This document shows positions 50,281 to 59,027 of a DNA stretch of 64,000 bases, one piece after another; the first letter of the stretch is position 1, and every line of letters starts with the position of its first letter. The translations under genes and the position numbers were made by a program. Source of the stretch: Polyangiaceae bacterium (GTDB taxonomy: Bacteria > Myxococcota_A > Polyangia > Polyangiales > Polyangiaceae); assembly GCA_015075635.1 (NCBI GenBank), contig JABTUA010000003.1:682001-746000 (forward strand). Reading direction: 5' to 3'. The notes under the pieces were generated by a model. That model saw nothing but the letters and a program-made list of their open reading frames with translations, ran no database searches and was not told the origin of the DNA.

Positions 50281-53200
50281 CTACCGGCAAACGTTGCCGG
50301 GGAAGCAGCGCGCACCTTCTGGGCAGTAGGTCGAGCCGCACTGACAGACGTTCGTGGGCCCCTGCTTGGCGCATGCGACGGTCGAGCCACCCATCTGGCA
50401 GTCCGCCACTTGCGCGCACATGCACTTGCCATTCTCGCAGGTGAAGCCCGGCGGACACAGGCGACCGCAGGCACCGCAGTTCAGCGGGTCCTGTGCGAGA
50501 TCGCGACAGCCGACGGACGGGCAACACGTCGTCGCGAAGCTACCGGCCCCGCAGGGCGGGCCGCCGTTGCAGGAGCAGGCGTAGGAAACTTCGTTCCCTG
50601 CGTCCGCCGCCTGGGTGCCACCGGTCCCGGACGTGCCTCCACCGCCGGTTGTGCCCCCGACGCTGGTGCCACCACCGCCGACCGTGCCGCCTCCACCGGT
50701 GGTTCCCCCGCCGCCGGTGGTTCCTCCGCCGCCGGTGGTGCCACCCGTGCCGCCGGTTCCGCTCGTGCCGCCGGTTCCGCCTCCGCTGCCCACGGCTTTG
50801 CACACCTCACCGGGATTGCACAGGTTGCCACCGCACTGGCACACGCTGCCCACGCAGTCCTCTTCGGCGGTCTTCTCTGGAGCACACTGGTAGGCGCTCG
50901 CGCAACCGCACGCCTTGAGCGGCAGAGACTGCGGGTCGCAGACCAGGCCGGACGTGGAGTAGGCCTGCAGCGCGCAGTTCGCGCCACAGCCGCCGCAGGT
51001 GTTGTCCCCCAAGGCGGTCTCGCAGCCGTTGTCCGTGAAGCCCGTCGGTGGGAAGTTGCAGTTGCTGTAGCCGAGGTCGCAGGTCGAGTTGCAGCTGCCG
51101 TTCGAGCACGCGATCGACATCACGTGGTTGTCCTGGCAAGCACGCCCGCACGCGCCGCAGTGCAGCGGGTTGGTCTGGAAGTTTATCTCGCAGCCGTCCG
51201 TCAGGACGCCGTTGCAGTTCTGCCACGGGTACTGGCAGCTGATCCCGCAGGTGCCGCCGACGCATGTCGGCGTGCTGTTGGGCCGGTTCGGGCAGACGTT
51301 GCCGCAGGCGCCGCAGTTCTGCGGGCTCGTCTGGGTGTTCACGCACTGGCCGCTGCAGTTCACGAGCGGAGGGGTACAGCTCACCACGCACTGGCCGCTC
51401 TGACAGACCTTGCCGCTCCCACAGGCGTTGCCACAAGCGCCACAATTGGCGTTGTCCGTCTGCGTGTTCACGCACGCGTTGCCGCACTTGGTGAAGCCGG
51501 AGTTGCAGGCGAAGCTGCAAGCGCTGGAGGCGCAGACCGGGTAGCCGTTCGCAGGCGCAGGCGCGCAGTCGTTGCCGCAGCCCCCGCAGTTTGGAAGCTT
51601 GGTGGGGTCCACGCAGGCGTTGCCGCACTTGATCAGGGTGCCGGTGCAGTTGAAGCCGCACTGCCCGCCCGAGCAGAACGCCTGCCCGCCGGTCGGAGCC
51701 GTGCAGGCGTTGCCGCAGGCGCCGCAGTTGAACACGTCGGAGCCGGTGGAGACGCACTGCCCGCCGCAGTTCGTCGTGCCCCCGGGGCAATTCAGCGTGC
51801 ACACGCCGTTGGAACAGACCTGGCCGGAGCCGCAAGCATTGCCGCAGGCGCCGCAGTTGGCGTTGTCGGTCTGCTTGTTCACACACGCGCTGCCGCATAG
51901 CGAGAGCCCGGTGCCGCAGCTCGGCGTGCACGTCCCGCTGGCGCACGCCATGCTGCCGCCGGTGGGCGCGGCGGGGCAGGCGTTGCCGCAGGCGCCGCAG
52001 TTGCTCTTGTCGGTGGCGGTGTTGACGCAGGCGCCGTTGCACTTGGTGTAGCCGTTGCTGCAGGTGAAATCGCAGGCGCCGTTCACGCAGGCGGGGGCGC
52101 CGTTCGACACGCCCGGGCACGCCGTGCCGCAGCCGCCGCAGTTGCTGGCGTCGGTCTTGGTGTCCACGCACTGGGTTCCGCACTGGGTCGTGCCGGTGGG
52201 GCAGTTCGACACGCACGCCCCGTTGGCGCAGAGCTGGCCGGTGCTGCAAGCCGTCCCGCAGCCGCCGCAGTTGGCGATGTCCGTCTTGGTGTCCACGCAC
52301 TTGTCACCGCACTTGGCGAAGCCCGTGTCGCAGACGAAGCCACAGGCGCTGGCCGAGCAGGTCGCCGTCGCGTTGGCCGGCGCCGTGCAGCCGTTGCCAC
52401 AGCTGCCGCAGTTCTGCGCGTCGGTCTTGGTGTCCGTGCACGCGGTGCCGCACTTGGCGAAGCCGGCGTCGCAGGTCACCCCGCAGGCGCCGGCGGCGCA
52501 GCTCGCCTTGCCGTTCTGCGGCGCGGGGCAGGCATTGCCGCAACTTCCGCAGTTGCCCACGTCGGTCTGAGGGTTCACGCAGGAAGCTCCGCACTGGGTC
52601 ATGCTGCCGCAGCTCGTGGAGCAGGCGCCGGCGTTGCACACCTGCCCGGTGGCGCAGATCTTGTCGCAGCCGCCGCAGTGCGCCGGCTCCGTCTGCGTGT
52701 TGACGCAGCCGTCCTCGCCGCAGCCCGTGAACCCGGTGTCACAGGAGACGCCGCACGACCCTCCGGAACAAGTGCGCGCGCCGTTGTCGGCCGCGGGGCA
52801 CGCTTTGGCGCAACCCCCGCAGTTCTCCGGGTCGCCGCTGGTGTCGGTGCAGGTGACGTCGCAGAGCGTCGCTCCAGTCGCGCACTCCAGCGTGCACGCC
52901 CCTTTGGTGCATCCCGCTTGTCCACCCACCGGCGCGCTGCACTCGGTCTTGCAGGCGCCGCAGTTCTTCGGGTCGCTGGCGGCGTTCACCTCGCAGCCGT
53001 TCACCACGTTGTTGTCGCAGTCCAAGAACCCCAGCGCGCAGGTGTTCGTGCAGGCGGAGCTCACGCAGGTCGTGCCGGGGCACGGGGAGTCGCACGCGCC
53101 GCAGTGCTGCGGGCTCGTCTTCAAGCTCACGCACTCGCCGCTGCAGCAGGTCTCGCCCGCGGCGCAGTTGGCGCACGGGTCGGCGTCGCCGGCGTCGTTT

Positions 53201-53412
53201 CCGCCGCCGCTGCCGCCGGAGCCGAGCTTCACGCACTTGCCGCTATTGCACTCGAACCCCGGCGCGCACTCGCCGTTGTCGTCGCAAGCACCTCCCGCCA
53301 GGTACTCGGACAGGTCGTCGGCGGCGCAGCCGGTCTGGGCCAGGGCGTTCCAGAGCACGAACGCCGACAGCGCCGCCAGGAAACGCACGGTCGAGGTTTT
53401 GGTCTTGCTCAT
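50281..53412 (-). CDS. Giant Stig1-like cysteine-repeat lipoprotein (1043 aa)
   Basis: 1043 residues. Signal peptide and lipobox (AQTGC), DNGECAPGFECNSGKC head, then about seventeen Stig1-like modules in the same order as in its neighbours. It has an extra Gly/Thr/Val-rich linker (about 880-940, units like TTGGGG) near the C-terminus that the others lack, which probably makes a flexible stalk. The ATG at 53412 has a GGAG ribosome site and begins 10 bases after the stop of the preceding paralogue. A head segment of about 45 residues (around CALGFLDCDNNVVNGCEVNA) is nearly identical to the one in the 931-residue paralogue, suggesting recent duplication or gene conversion. Confidence 0.9.
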   Translation of the reverse strand: MSKTKTSTVRFLAALSAFVLWNALAQTGCAADDLSEYLAGGACDDNGECAPGFECNSGKCVKLGSGGSGGGNDAGDADPCANCAAGETCCSGECVSLKTSPQHCGACDSPCPGTTCVSSACTNTCALGFLDCDNNVVNGCEVNAASDPKNCGACKTECSAPVGGQAGCTKGACTLECATGATLCDVTCTDTSGDPENCGGCAKACPAADNGARTCSGGSCGVSCDTGFTGCGEDGCVNTQTEPAHCGGCDKICATGQVCNAGACSTSCGSMTQCGASCVNPQTDVGNCGSCGNACPAPQNGKASCAAGACGVTCDAGFAKCGTACTDTKTDAQNCGSCGNGCTAPANATATCSASACGFVCDTGFAKCGDKCVDTKTDIANCGGCGTACSTGQLCANGACVSNCPTGTTQCGTQCVDTKTDASNCGGCGTACPGVSNGAPACVNGACDFTCSNGYTKCNGACVNTATDKSNCGACGNACPAAPTGGSMACASGTCTPSCGTGLSLCGSACVNKQTDNANCGACGNACGSGQVCSNGVCTLNCPGGTTNCGGQCVSTGSDVFNCGACGNACTAPTGGQAFCSGGQCGFNCTGTLIKCGNACVDPTKLPNCGGCGNDCAPAPANGYPVCASSACSFACNSGFTKCGNACVNTQTDNANCGACGNACGSGKVCQSGQCVVSCTPPLVNCSGQCVNTQTSPQNCGACGNVCPNRPNSTPTCVGGTCGISCQYPWQNCNGVLTDGCEINFQTNPLHCGACGRACQDNHVMSIACSNGSCNSTCDLGYSNCNFPPTGFTDNGCETALGDNTCGGCGANCALQAYSTSGLVCDPQSLPLKACGCASAYQCAPEKTAEEDCVGSVCQCGGNLCNPGEVCKAVGSGGGTGGTSGTGGTGGTTGGGGTTGGGGTTGGGGTVGGGGTSVGGTTGGGGTSGTGGTQAADAGNEVSYACSCNGGPPCGAGSFATTCCPSVGCRDLAQDPLNCGACGRLCPPGFTCENGKCMCAQVADCQMGGSTVACAKQGPTNVCQCGSTYCPEGARCFPGNVCR

Positions 53413-53422
53413 GCCGTTCTCC

Positions 53423-56371
53423 TCACCCGCATCCCCCGTTCAGGACGCAGCGTTTCCCAGGGCCACAGAGCACGCCGGCGCAGCGGCACTTGCCCACCTC
53501 GCAGGTGCCGCCCGGCCCGCAGTCGGTGTTGCTGTCGCAGATGCAGAGGGAGTCCTGGCAGTCGAAGCCGATGGGGCAGGCCCGCCCGCAGCCGCCGCAG
53601 TGCGCGGGGTCGTGAGTCACCACCACGCAGCCAGCGCCGGGACAGCAGGCCGGGATCCCCTGGAAGATGTTGGTGTCGCAGGCGGGGCCACCGTTGCAGG
53701 AGCAGCTCTGCGTGATCGCCGTCGGGCTCGACCAGGCCAGGCCGCCGGTGACCCCCGACTTGCACACCTCGCCCGCCGCACAGAACAGGCCACCGCACTT
53801 GCACACGCCGCTCGAGTCGCAGCCGTTCACCAGCGCCGTCGGGCTGTCCGTGCAGGCGCTGTCCTGTTTGCAGCCGCAGGTGATGGGCGCCGGGCTGGCC
53901 GGGCTGCAGACCAGCGAGGTGCCACTGGTCGCTGCGCAGCCGGCCCCGCAACCCGCGCAGTTGGCGTTGCTCGTGTCGGCCTCGCAGCCGTTGTCCGGCA
54001 TCGGCGACGGCAGGTTGCCCGCCGCCGGCATCGTGCAGTTCACCTTCCCGAGCTGGCACGTCGAGGTGCAGACGCCGTTGTTGCACTCGAGGGACATGAC
54101 GCCGTTGTTCGAGCACTGTCGGTTGCAGCGACCGCAGTGGAGCACGTTGGTGTCCACCCGGGTCTCGCAGCCGGCGGCGTTGGGGTTGCAGTCGTCCCAG
54201 CCGCTCTCGCACTTGAACCCGCACACTCCGGCGGAGCAGCTCGGAATCGTGTGCGGAGGAGTGGGGCACTGGTTGTTGCAGGTCCCGCAGTGGTTCGGAT
54301 CGTTCTGCGGGTTCACGCACTGGCCGCCGCAGCTGACCAGCGGGGCGGTGCAGGTCGTGACGCACTGGCCGGCCTGGCACACCTTGCCGCCCGAGCAGGC
54401 GTTGCCGCAGGCGCCGCAGTTGTTGTTGTCGATCTGGGTGTTGACGCAGGCCGTGCCGCACTTGGTGTAGCCGCCGTTGCAGCCGAACGTGCACGAGCTC
54501 GAAGCGCAGACCGGGTACCCGTTGGCCGGGGCCGGCACGCAGGTGACCCCGCAGCCCCCGCAGTTCGGGAGCTGGGTCGGATTCACGCAGGTGTTGCCGC
54601 ACTTGATCAGGCCGGAGTTGCAGGTGAAGCCGCAGGTCCCTCCCGTGCAGGAAGCCTGCCCGCCCGTCGGGGCCGAGCAGACGTTGCCGCAGGCGCCGCA
54701 GTTCTGCGGGTCGGAGCCGGTGGCCACGCACTGACCGCTGCAATTGGTGGTCCCGGTCGGGCAGCTCACGGTGCAGGCGCCGTTCGAGCAGACCTTGCCG
54801 CTCCCGCAGGCGGTGCCGCAGGCGCCGCAGTTCATGTTGTCCGTCTGCGCGTTCACGCATGCGTTGCCGCACAGGGTGAGGCCGGCCGGGCAGGCCTTTA
54901 CGCAGCTCCCGGTCACGCACGTGACGGAGCCGCCGCTCGGCGGCGTGCAGGCGCTGCCGCAGGCGCCGCAGTTCTGGGCATCGCTCGAGGTGTTGACGCA
55001 GGCGCCGTTGCACTTCGTGAAGTTGGTCGCGCAGGTCACGTCGCAGGCGCCGTTCGTACACGCCGGCTGACCGTTCGGGGTGCCGGGACACGCCGTGCCG
55101 CAGGCGCCGCAGTTGGCCGGGTCGCTCTTGGTGTCGGTGCAGGCCGCCCCGCACTGGGTCGTCCCGCTGGGGCAGCTCGCCACGCACTTACCCGTCGCGC
55201 AGAGCTCGCCGGCGGCGCAGACGTTTCCGCACGCCCCGCAGTTCGTGACGTCGGAGGCAGTGTCCACGCACTTGTTGCCGCACTGCGCGTAGCCGGTGTT
55301 GCAGACGAAGCCGCAGCTCTTCGCGGAGCAGATCGCCTGCGCGTTGGCCGGCGCCGTGCACCAGAGCCCGCAGCCTCCGCAGTTGTTCGGGTCGGTGCTG
55401 ATGTCCACGCACAGGGCGCCGCAGGCCACGAATCCGGCGTCGCAGCTCCCGCCGCACTTGCCGGCGGCGCAGGTCGCCTTGCCGTTCTTCGGGGCGGGGC
55501 AGGCGTTGCCGCAGGCGCCGCAATGGTCCACGTCCGCCTGCGGGTCCACGCAAGATGCGCCGCACTGCGTGAGCGACCCGCAGCTCGTGTCGCACTTGCC
55601 CACGTTGCACACCTCGCCGGTCGGGCAGAGCGTGCCGCAGGTTCCGCAGTTCGCCGGGTCGGTCTTGGTGTTCACGCAGCCGTCGCTGCCGCAGCTCGTG
55701 AAACCTTGGTCGCAGCCGGCCCCGCACTGGCCCGAGGCGCAGGTCCTGAGCCCGTTGGCCACGGCGGGGCACTCGGTGGCGCAGTCCCCGCAGTTGTCGG
55801 GATCGCTGGCGACGTCCAGGCAGGAGACGTCGCAGAGCTTCGCCGGAGCGCTGCACTCGAGCGTGCAGACGCCGACCTTGCAGGCGCCGCTGCCGCCGAC
55901 CGGCGCGCTGCACGCCGCCTTGCAAGCGCCGCAGTTCTTCGGATCCGCCGCCGCGTCCACCTCGCAGCCGTTGGTGACGTTCTGATCGCAGTCCAGGCTC
56001 CCGAGCTTGCAGACGTTGGTGCAGGCGCCGCCCTGGCAGGTGGTGCCCGGGCAGGGCTTGCCGCAACCGCCGCAGTGCTCGGAGCTGGTGTTGACGTCCA
56101 CGCAGGCGCCGTCGCAGCACTTCTCGCCGGCGGCACAGCTCGCGCACGGATCGGCGTCTGCACCGGCGTCGGTCCCATCGGGGAGGCACAGGCCATCGAC
56201 GCAGTGGTATCCCGTTGCGCACTCCCCGTTCGCGTCGCACTCGCCCTCGGCGAGATAGCTCGACAAGTCGTCGCTGGCGCAGCCGGCCGGCGCGAGCAGC
56301 GCCGTCATCGCGAGCGCGAAGACGGCGCCGAGGACGCGGTGCAATCGAGAGGTGATGCGCGCCCGCCCCAT
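53423..56371 (-). CDS. Giant Stig1-like cysteine-repeat lipoprotein (982 aa)
   Basis: 982 residues from ATG 56371. The start is fixed by an AGGAG ribosome site 5 bases upstream, itself overlapping the stop of the PEGA gene; a longer open frame exists but lacks this site. Signal peptide and lipobox (APAGC), DANGECATGYHC head, then about seventeen Stig1-like modules in the common order. The late region is looser (VTGGLAWSSPTAITQ). Ends CGPGKRCVLNGGCG. Probable surface lipoprotein, made stoichiometrically with the PEGA protein and kinase because gene spacing is 8-10 bases. Confidence 0.9.
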   Translation of the reverse strand: MGRARITSRLHRVLGAVFALAMTALLAPAGCASDDLSSYLAEGECDANGECATGYHCVDGLCLPDGTDAGADADPCASCAAGEKCCDGACVDVNTSSEHCGGCGKPCPGTTCQGGACTNVCKLGSLDCDQNVTNGCEVDAAADPKNCGACKAACSAPVGGSGACKVGVCTLECSAPAKLCDVSCLDVASDPDNCGDCATECPAVANGLRTCASGQCGAGCDQGFTSCGSDGCVNTKTDPANCGTCGTLCPTGEVCNVGKCDTSCGSLTQCGASCVDPQADVDHCGACGNACPAPKNGKATCAAGKCGGSCDAGFVACGALCVDISTDPNNCGGCGLWCTAPANAQAICSAKSCGFVCNTGYAQCGNKCVDTASDVTNCGACGNVCAAGELCATGKCVASCPSGTTQCGAACTDTKSDPANCGACGTACPGTPNGQPACTNGACDVTCATNFTKCNGACVNTSSDAQNCGACGSACTPPSGGSVTCVTGSCVKACPAGLTLCGNACVNAQTDNMNCGACGTACGSGKVCSNGACTVSCPTGTTNCSGQCVATGSDPQNCGACGNVCSAPTGGQASCTGGTCGFTCNSGLIKCGNTCVNPTQLPNCGGCGVTCVPAPANGYPVCASSSCTFGCNGGYTKCGTACVNTQIDNNNCGACGNACSGGKVCQAGQCVTTCTAPLVSCGGQCVNPQNDPNHCGTCNNQCPTPPHTIPSCSAGVCGFKCESGWDDCNPNAAGCETRVDTNVLHCGRCNRQCSNNGVMSLECNNGVCTSTCQLGKVNCTMPAAGNLPSPMPDNGCEADTSNANCAGCGAGCAATSGTSLVCSPASPAPITCGCKQDSACTDSPTALVNGCDSSGVCKCGGLFCAAGEVCKSGVTGGLAWSSPTAITQSCSCNGGPACDTNIFQGIPACCPGAGCVVVTHDPAHCGGCGRACPIGFDCQDSLCICDSNTDCGPGGTCEVGKCRCAGVLCGPGKRCVLNGGCG

Positions 56372-56379
56372 GCGAACTC

Positions 56380-57411
56380 CTAGAAGTGCCCGGAGTAGGC
56401 GGCGCTGCACCCGCCCGGAAGACAAACGAAGCCGACGGACGGCGGCTTCTCGCTCTTGCTGCTGCCTTTCGACAGGTCCACGGCCAGGAGCACGCCTCCG
56501 GCCACCACCGCCACCGCGCCAACCCCGGCGAAGATGCGGGCCGTCGTCTGCTGGCTCTCCATCTTGTCGAAGGCATCGTGGCGCGCCAGCTGGGTCCGCT
56601 CGTTCTTCACGTCCTCCTCGGAGCTCGAGCGCATCATCTCGAACACGGCGGCGCCGCCCAGGGCTACCGCGCCGACCCCGAACGCGGTCCAGGTCATCCA
56701 GCTCACTCCGCCGCTCCCCTTGTCGTCCTGGCCGGGACGTGTCGGAGTGGTCGGTCCCGCGGGCTCTTTGGGACCTGCGGCCTCGGCCGCCTTCGGTTGC
56801 ATCTCCACCGATACGTCCATGGCGCGGTGCGCGGTCAGCTCGAACGACTGCTCAGCGTCCTGGTAGCCCTCGAAAGAGAGCTTCACCCGATGCGTGCCGG
56901 GGAGGATCTCGCCGGTCCAGGGCGCGACCCCGACCGGTTGGTCGTCGATGCGAACCGTCGCGCCTTCGATGTTGGAGAGGATGGTGACCTGCTGCCGGCC
57001 GCGCTCGGTCTGGAGCTTAGACTCCAGCTCGCCGACCCGCTTCTCCACGTTGGCGCGATCGCTGGCGTCGGTGCTCTGTCGCAGGTACTCGCGGTAGAAG
57101 CGCAGCGCGCCCGCCGTGTCCAGGAGCTTGTCGTAGGCGCGAGCGGCGTTGAAGCTCAGGGCCGGGCTCGGGTACTCGCGGTGCGCGTCGAGGAAGGCGT
57201 CCACGGCGTCCTTGAAGCGCTCGGCCTTGAAGGCCGCCACGCCGCGCTCGAAGTGCTTCTGCGCCCGGGCCTTGGCGTCCGCGTCGCGCTTCGGCTGGGA
57301 GGCGGCGGGCTTCGCCGCCGTTTGGGCGCCGGCGCTCGCCGAAGCCAGGGTCAGCGCGCCGGCGAGCGCGCACCACACGAATCGGTTACCCAAGAAAGCC
57401 CGCTCTAACAT
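56380..57411 (-). CDS. TPR/PEGA protein with two C-terminal membrane segments
   Basis: 343 residues. Signal peptide (about 1-29), a TPR region (about 45-130, FERGVAAFKAERFKDAVDAF), a PEGA domain (about 141-200, with VAPWTGEILPGTHRVKLSFEG) and a Pro-rich linker. Then come two membrane segments (about 236-257 and 290-312) with a charged loop between. PEGA domains are Ig-like surface modules. Gene follows the kinase gene after 9 bases. Same plan as the protein at 35116, so I infer an adaptor between the kinase tail and the surface lipoproteins. Confidence 0.88.
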   Translation of the reverse strand: MLERAFLGNRFVWCALAGALTLASASAGAQTAAKPAASQPKRDADAKARAQKHFERGVAAFKAERFKDAVDAFLDAHREYPSPALSFNAARAYDKLLDTAGALRFYREYLRQSTDASDRANVEKRVGELESKLQTERGRQQVTILSNIEGATVRIDDQPVGVAPWTGEILPGTHRVKLSFEGYQDAEQSFELTAHRAMDVSVEMQPKAAEAAGPKEPAGPTTPTRPGQDDKGSGGVSWMTWTAFGVGAVALGGAAVFEMMRSSSEEDVKNERTQLARHDAFDKMESQQTTARIFAGVGAVAVVAGGVLLAVDLSKGSSKSEKPPSVGFVCLPGGCSAAYSGHF

Positions 57412-57420
57412 GGCAAAAGC

Positions 57421-58926
57421 TCAGAAAGTCTTCAGTTGGTCGAGAGGATCTTTTTCCGGCGGCTTCGGCTTCTCCGCCGGCTTCGCGGTGGTCTCAACCG
57501 GCTTGACCGCGGGCTTGGACACCGGCGGCTTGCCCACCGGCTTCTTGCCCGTCGGCGTGGCGACGGGCTCCGCGCTGGCCACCGGCTCGGCACTCGCGGC
57601 CGGCTCCGCGCTGGCGGTGACGGCCGGCTCGACCTTGGGCTCGGTCGGCTTCTGCGTCAGCTCGGGTGCCGCGGTCGGCTGCGCCACGGTCGGCTTCTCG
57701 GGGGAGGGCGCGGCGGACGGGTTGCCGATGCTCTTCAGTATGACGCCGACGCCGATGCCCAGGACGACGACGGCGGCCACGGCGACGGCGATCCAGGTGG
57801 AGCGACCGCGGGCGGGCGTCGCGCCGGAGACCGTCGCGGAGAGCTGCGTCGCGCCGTGTCCGGAGCTGGCAGCAGCCACCGGCGCCGCGTTGACGGTCGG
57901 CATCATCGATTGACCCGCGGGGACCGAGTCCGCGGGCCGCTCGATCCAGGAGCTGTGGAGATTCGAGCCCGTGATGTCGTCGGCCACGCTGTGGGCCAGC
58001 GCCCAGCGGGCCAGCGCGCCGCCCAGCTCTCGCATGCTGGCCCAGCGCTGATCCGGGTCTTTCTCCAGGCCCTTCGCGATCACGCTCCAGAGCTCGCCGT
58101 CCCCGATGCCGAGCTCGGTGATCGGCTTGGGCTTGCCCTCCAGGATGGCGACGACCAGCGCCGTGTAGGTGTTGCCGTTGAAGGGCAAAAGGCCCGTGAG
58201 GACCTCGTAGAGCACCACGCACAACGCCCAAATGTCGGTGCGGTGATCGACGTCCAGACCGCGCGCCTGCTCGGGCGACATGTAGGCCGGGCTTCCCATG
58301 GCGGCGCCCATCTGAGTGATGCGCTGGTTGTCCTCGCGTTCCAGCTTGGCGATGCCGAAGTCCACGACCTTGGGCTGGGTCTTGCCGTTCTCTTCCTGAG
58401 TCAGGAAGATGTTCTCCGGCTTGAGATCGCGGTGCACGATCTTCTTGGCGTGGGCCACCGCCAGGGCATCCGCGATGGGCAGCAGCGTACGGACGGCCCG
58501 GAGCGCGGGCATCGGGCCCTTGCGCTTGATGACGGCGCCCAGATCCTCCCCGTTCAGCAGCTCCATCACGATGTACGGGTCGCCCGCCGGGGTCTTGCCG
58601 AAGTCCGAGACTCGGACGATGGCCGGGTGCCCCAGGCGGGCGGCGGCCCGGGCCTCCTGGAGCAGGCGGTTGGCCAGCCCCGCGTGCTGGAGCTCCGCGC
58701 GGATGAACTTGATGGCGACGTGGATGTCGAGCGCCTCGTTGTGCGCGACCCAGACACTCGCCATGCCGCCTTCTCCCAGCCGGCGCAGCAGGCGGTACTT
58801 CTCCCCGATGACCTGGCCCTCGGTATAGGGGTCGAGCTTGCTCGACGACGGCGACACCTTCTGGGTCTCGACCGAGATGGTTTCGGCCGAATCGAGCAGG
58901 TCTACTGGAGTCTTGGGCTCCGTCAT
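57421..58926 (-). CDS. Transmembrane Ser/Thr protein kinase, head of the Stig1 operon
   Basis: 501 residues. Kinase domain (about 42-310): Gly-loop LGEGGMASVW (50-59), Lys73, HRDLKPEN (165-172), DFG (189-191) and GSPAYMSPEQARG. After a linker comes one membrane segment (about 375-398, WIAVAVAAVVVLGIGVGVIL), then an external tail of about 100 residues rich in Pro, Ala and Lys with EPVASAEPVAT repeats. First gene of a six-gene run of the same strand. Its substrates are unknown; the tail is on the same side as the lipoproteins. Confidence 0.95.
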   Translation of the reverse strand: MTEPKTPVDLLDSAETISVETQKVSPSSSKLDPYTEGQVIGEKYRLLRRLGEGGMASVWVAHNEALDIHVAIKFIRAELQHAGLANRLLQEARAAARLGHPAIVRVSDFGKTPAGDPYIVMELLNGEDLGAVIKRKGPMPALRAVRTLLPIADALAVAHAKKIVHRDLKPENIFLTQEENGKTQPKVVDFGIAKLEREDNQRITQMGAAMGSPAYMSPEQARGLDVDHRTDIWALCVVLYEVLTGLLPFNGNTYTALVVAILEGKPKPITELGIGDGELWSVIAKGLEKDPDQRWASMRELGGALARWALAHSVADDITGSNLHSSWIERPADSVPAGQSMMPTVNAAPVAAASSGHGATQLSATVSGATPARGRSTWIAVAVAAVVVLGIGVGVILKSIGNPSAAPSPEKPTVAQPTAAPELTQKPTEPKVEPAVTASAEPAASAEPVASAEPVATPTGKKPVGKPPVSKPAVKPVETTAKPAEKPKPPEKDPLDQLKTF

Positions 58927-59027
58927 CCTCAGCCGTGCAAGGTAGCATGTAGGGTGGGAACCAGCGAGATTCGAGCCGGCTTCGAGGGCGCCCCATCGGG
59001 CATTTCCCTACATGCACGCGCGTGCCG

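Noticed and set aside
47336-56383. Long plus-strand open frames across the Stig1 genes
   Set aside because: Antisense of repeated cysteine modules gives Ala/Gln/Pro/His-rich frames; repeats explain their openness.
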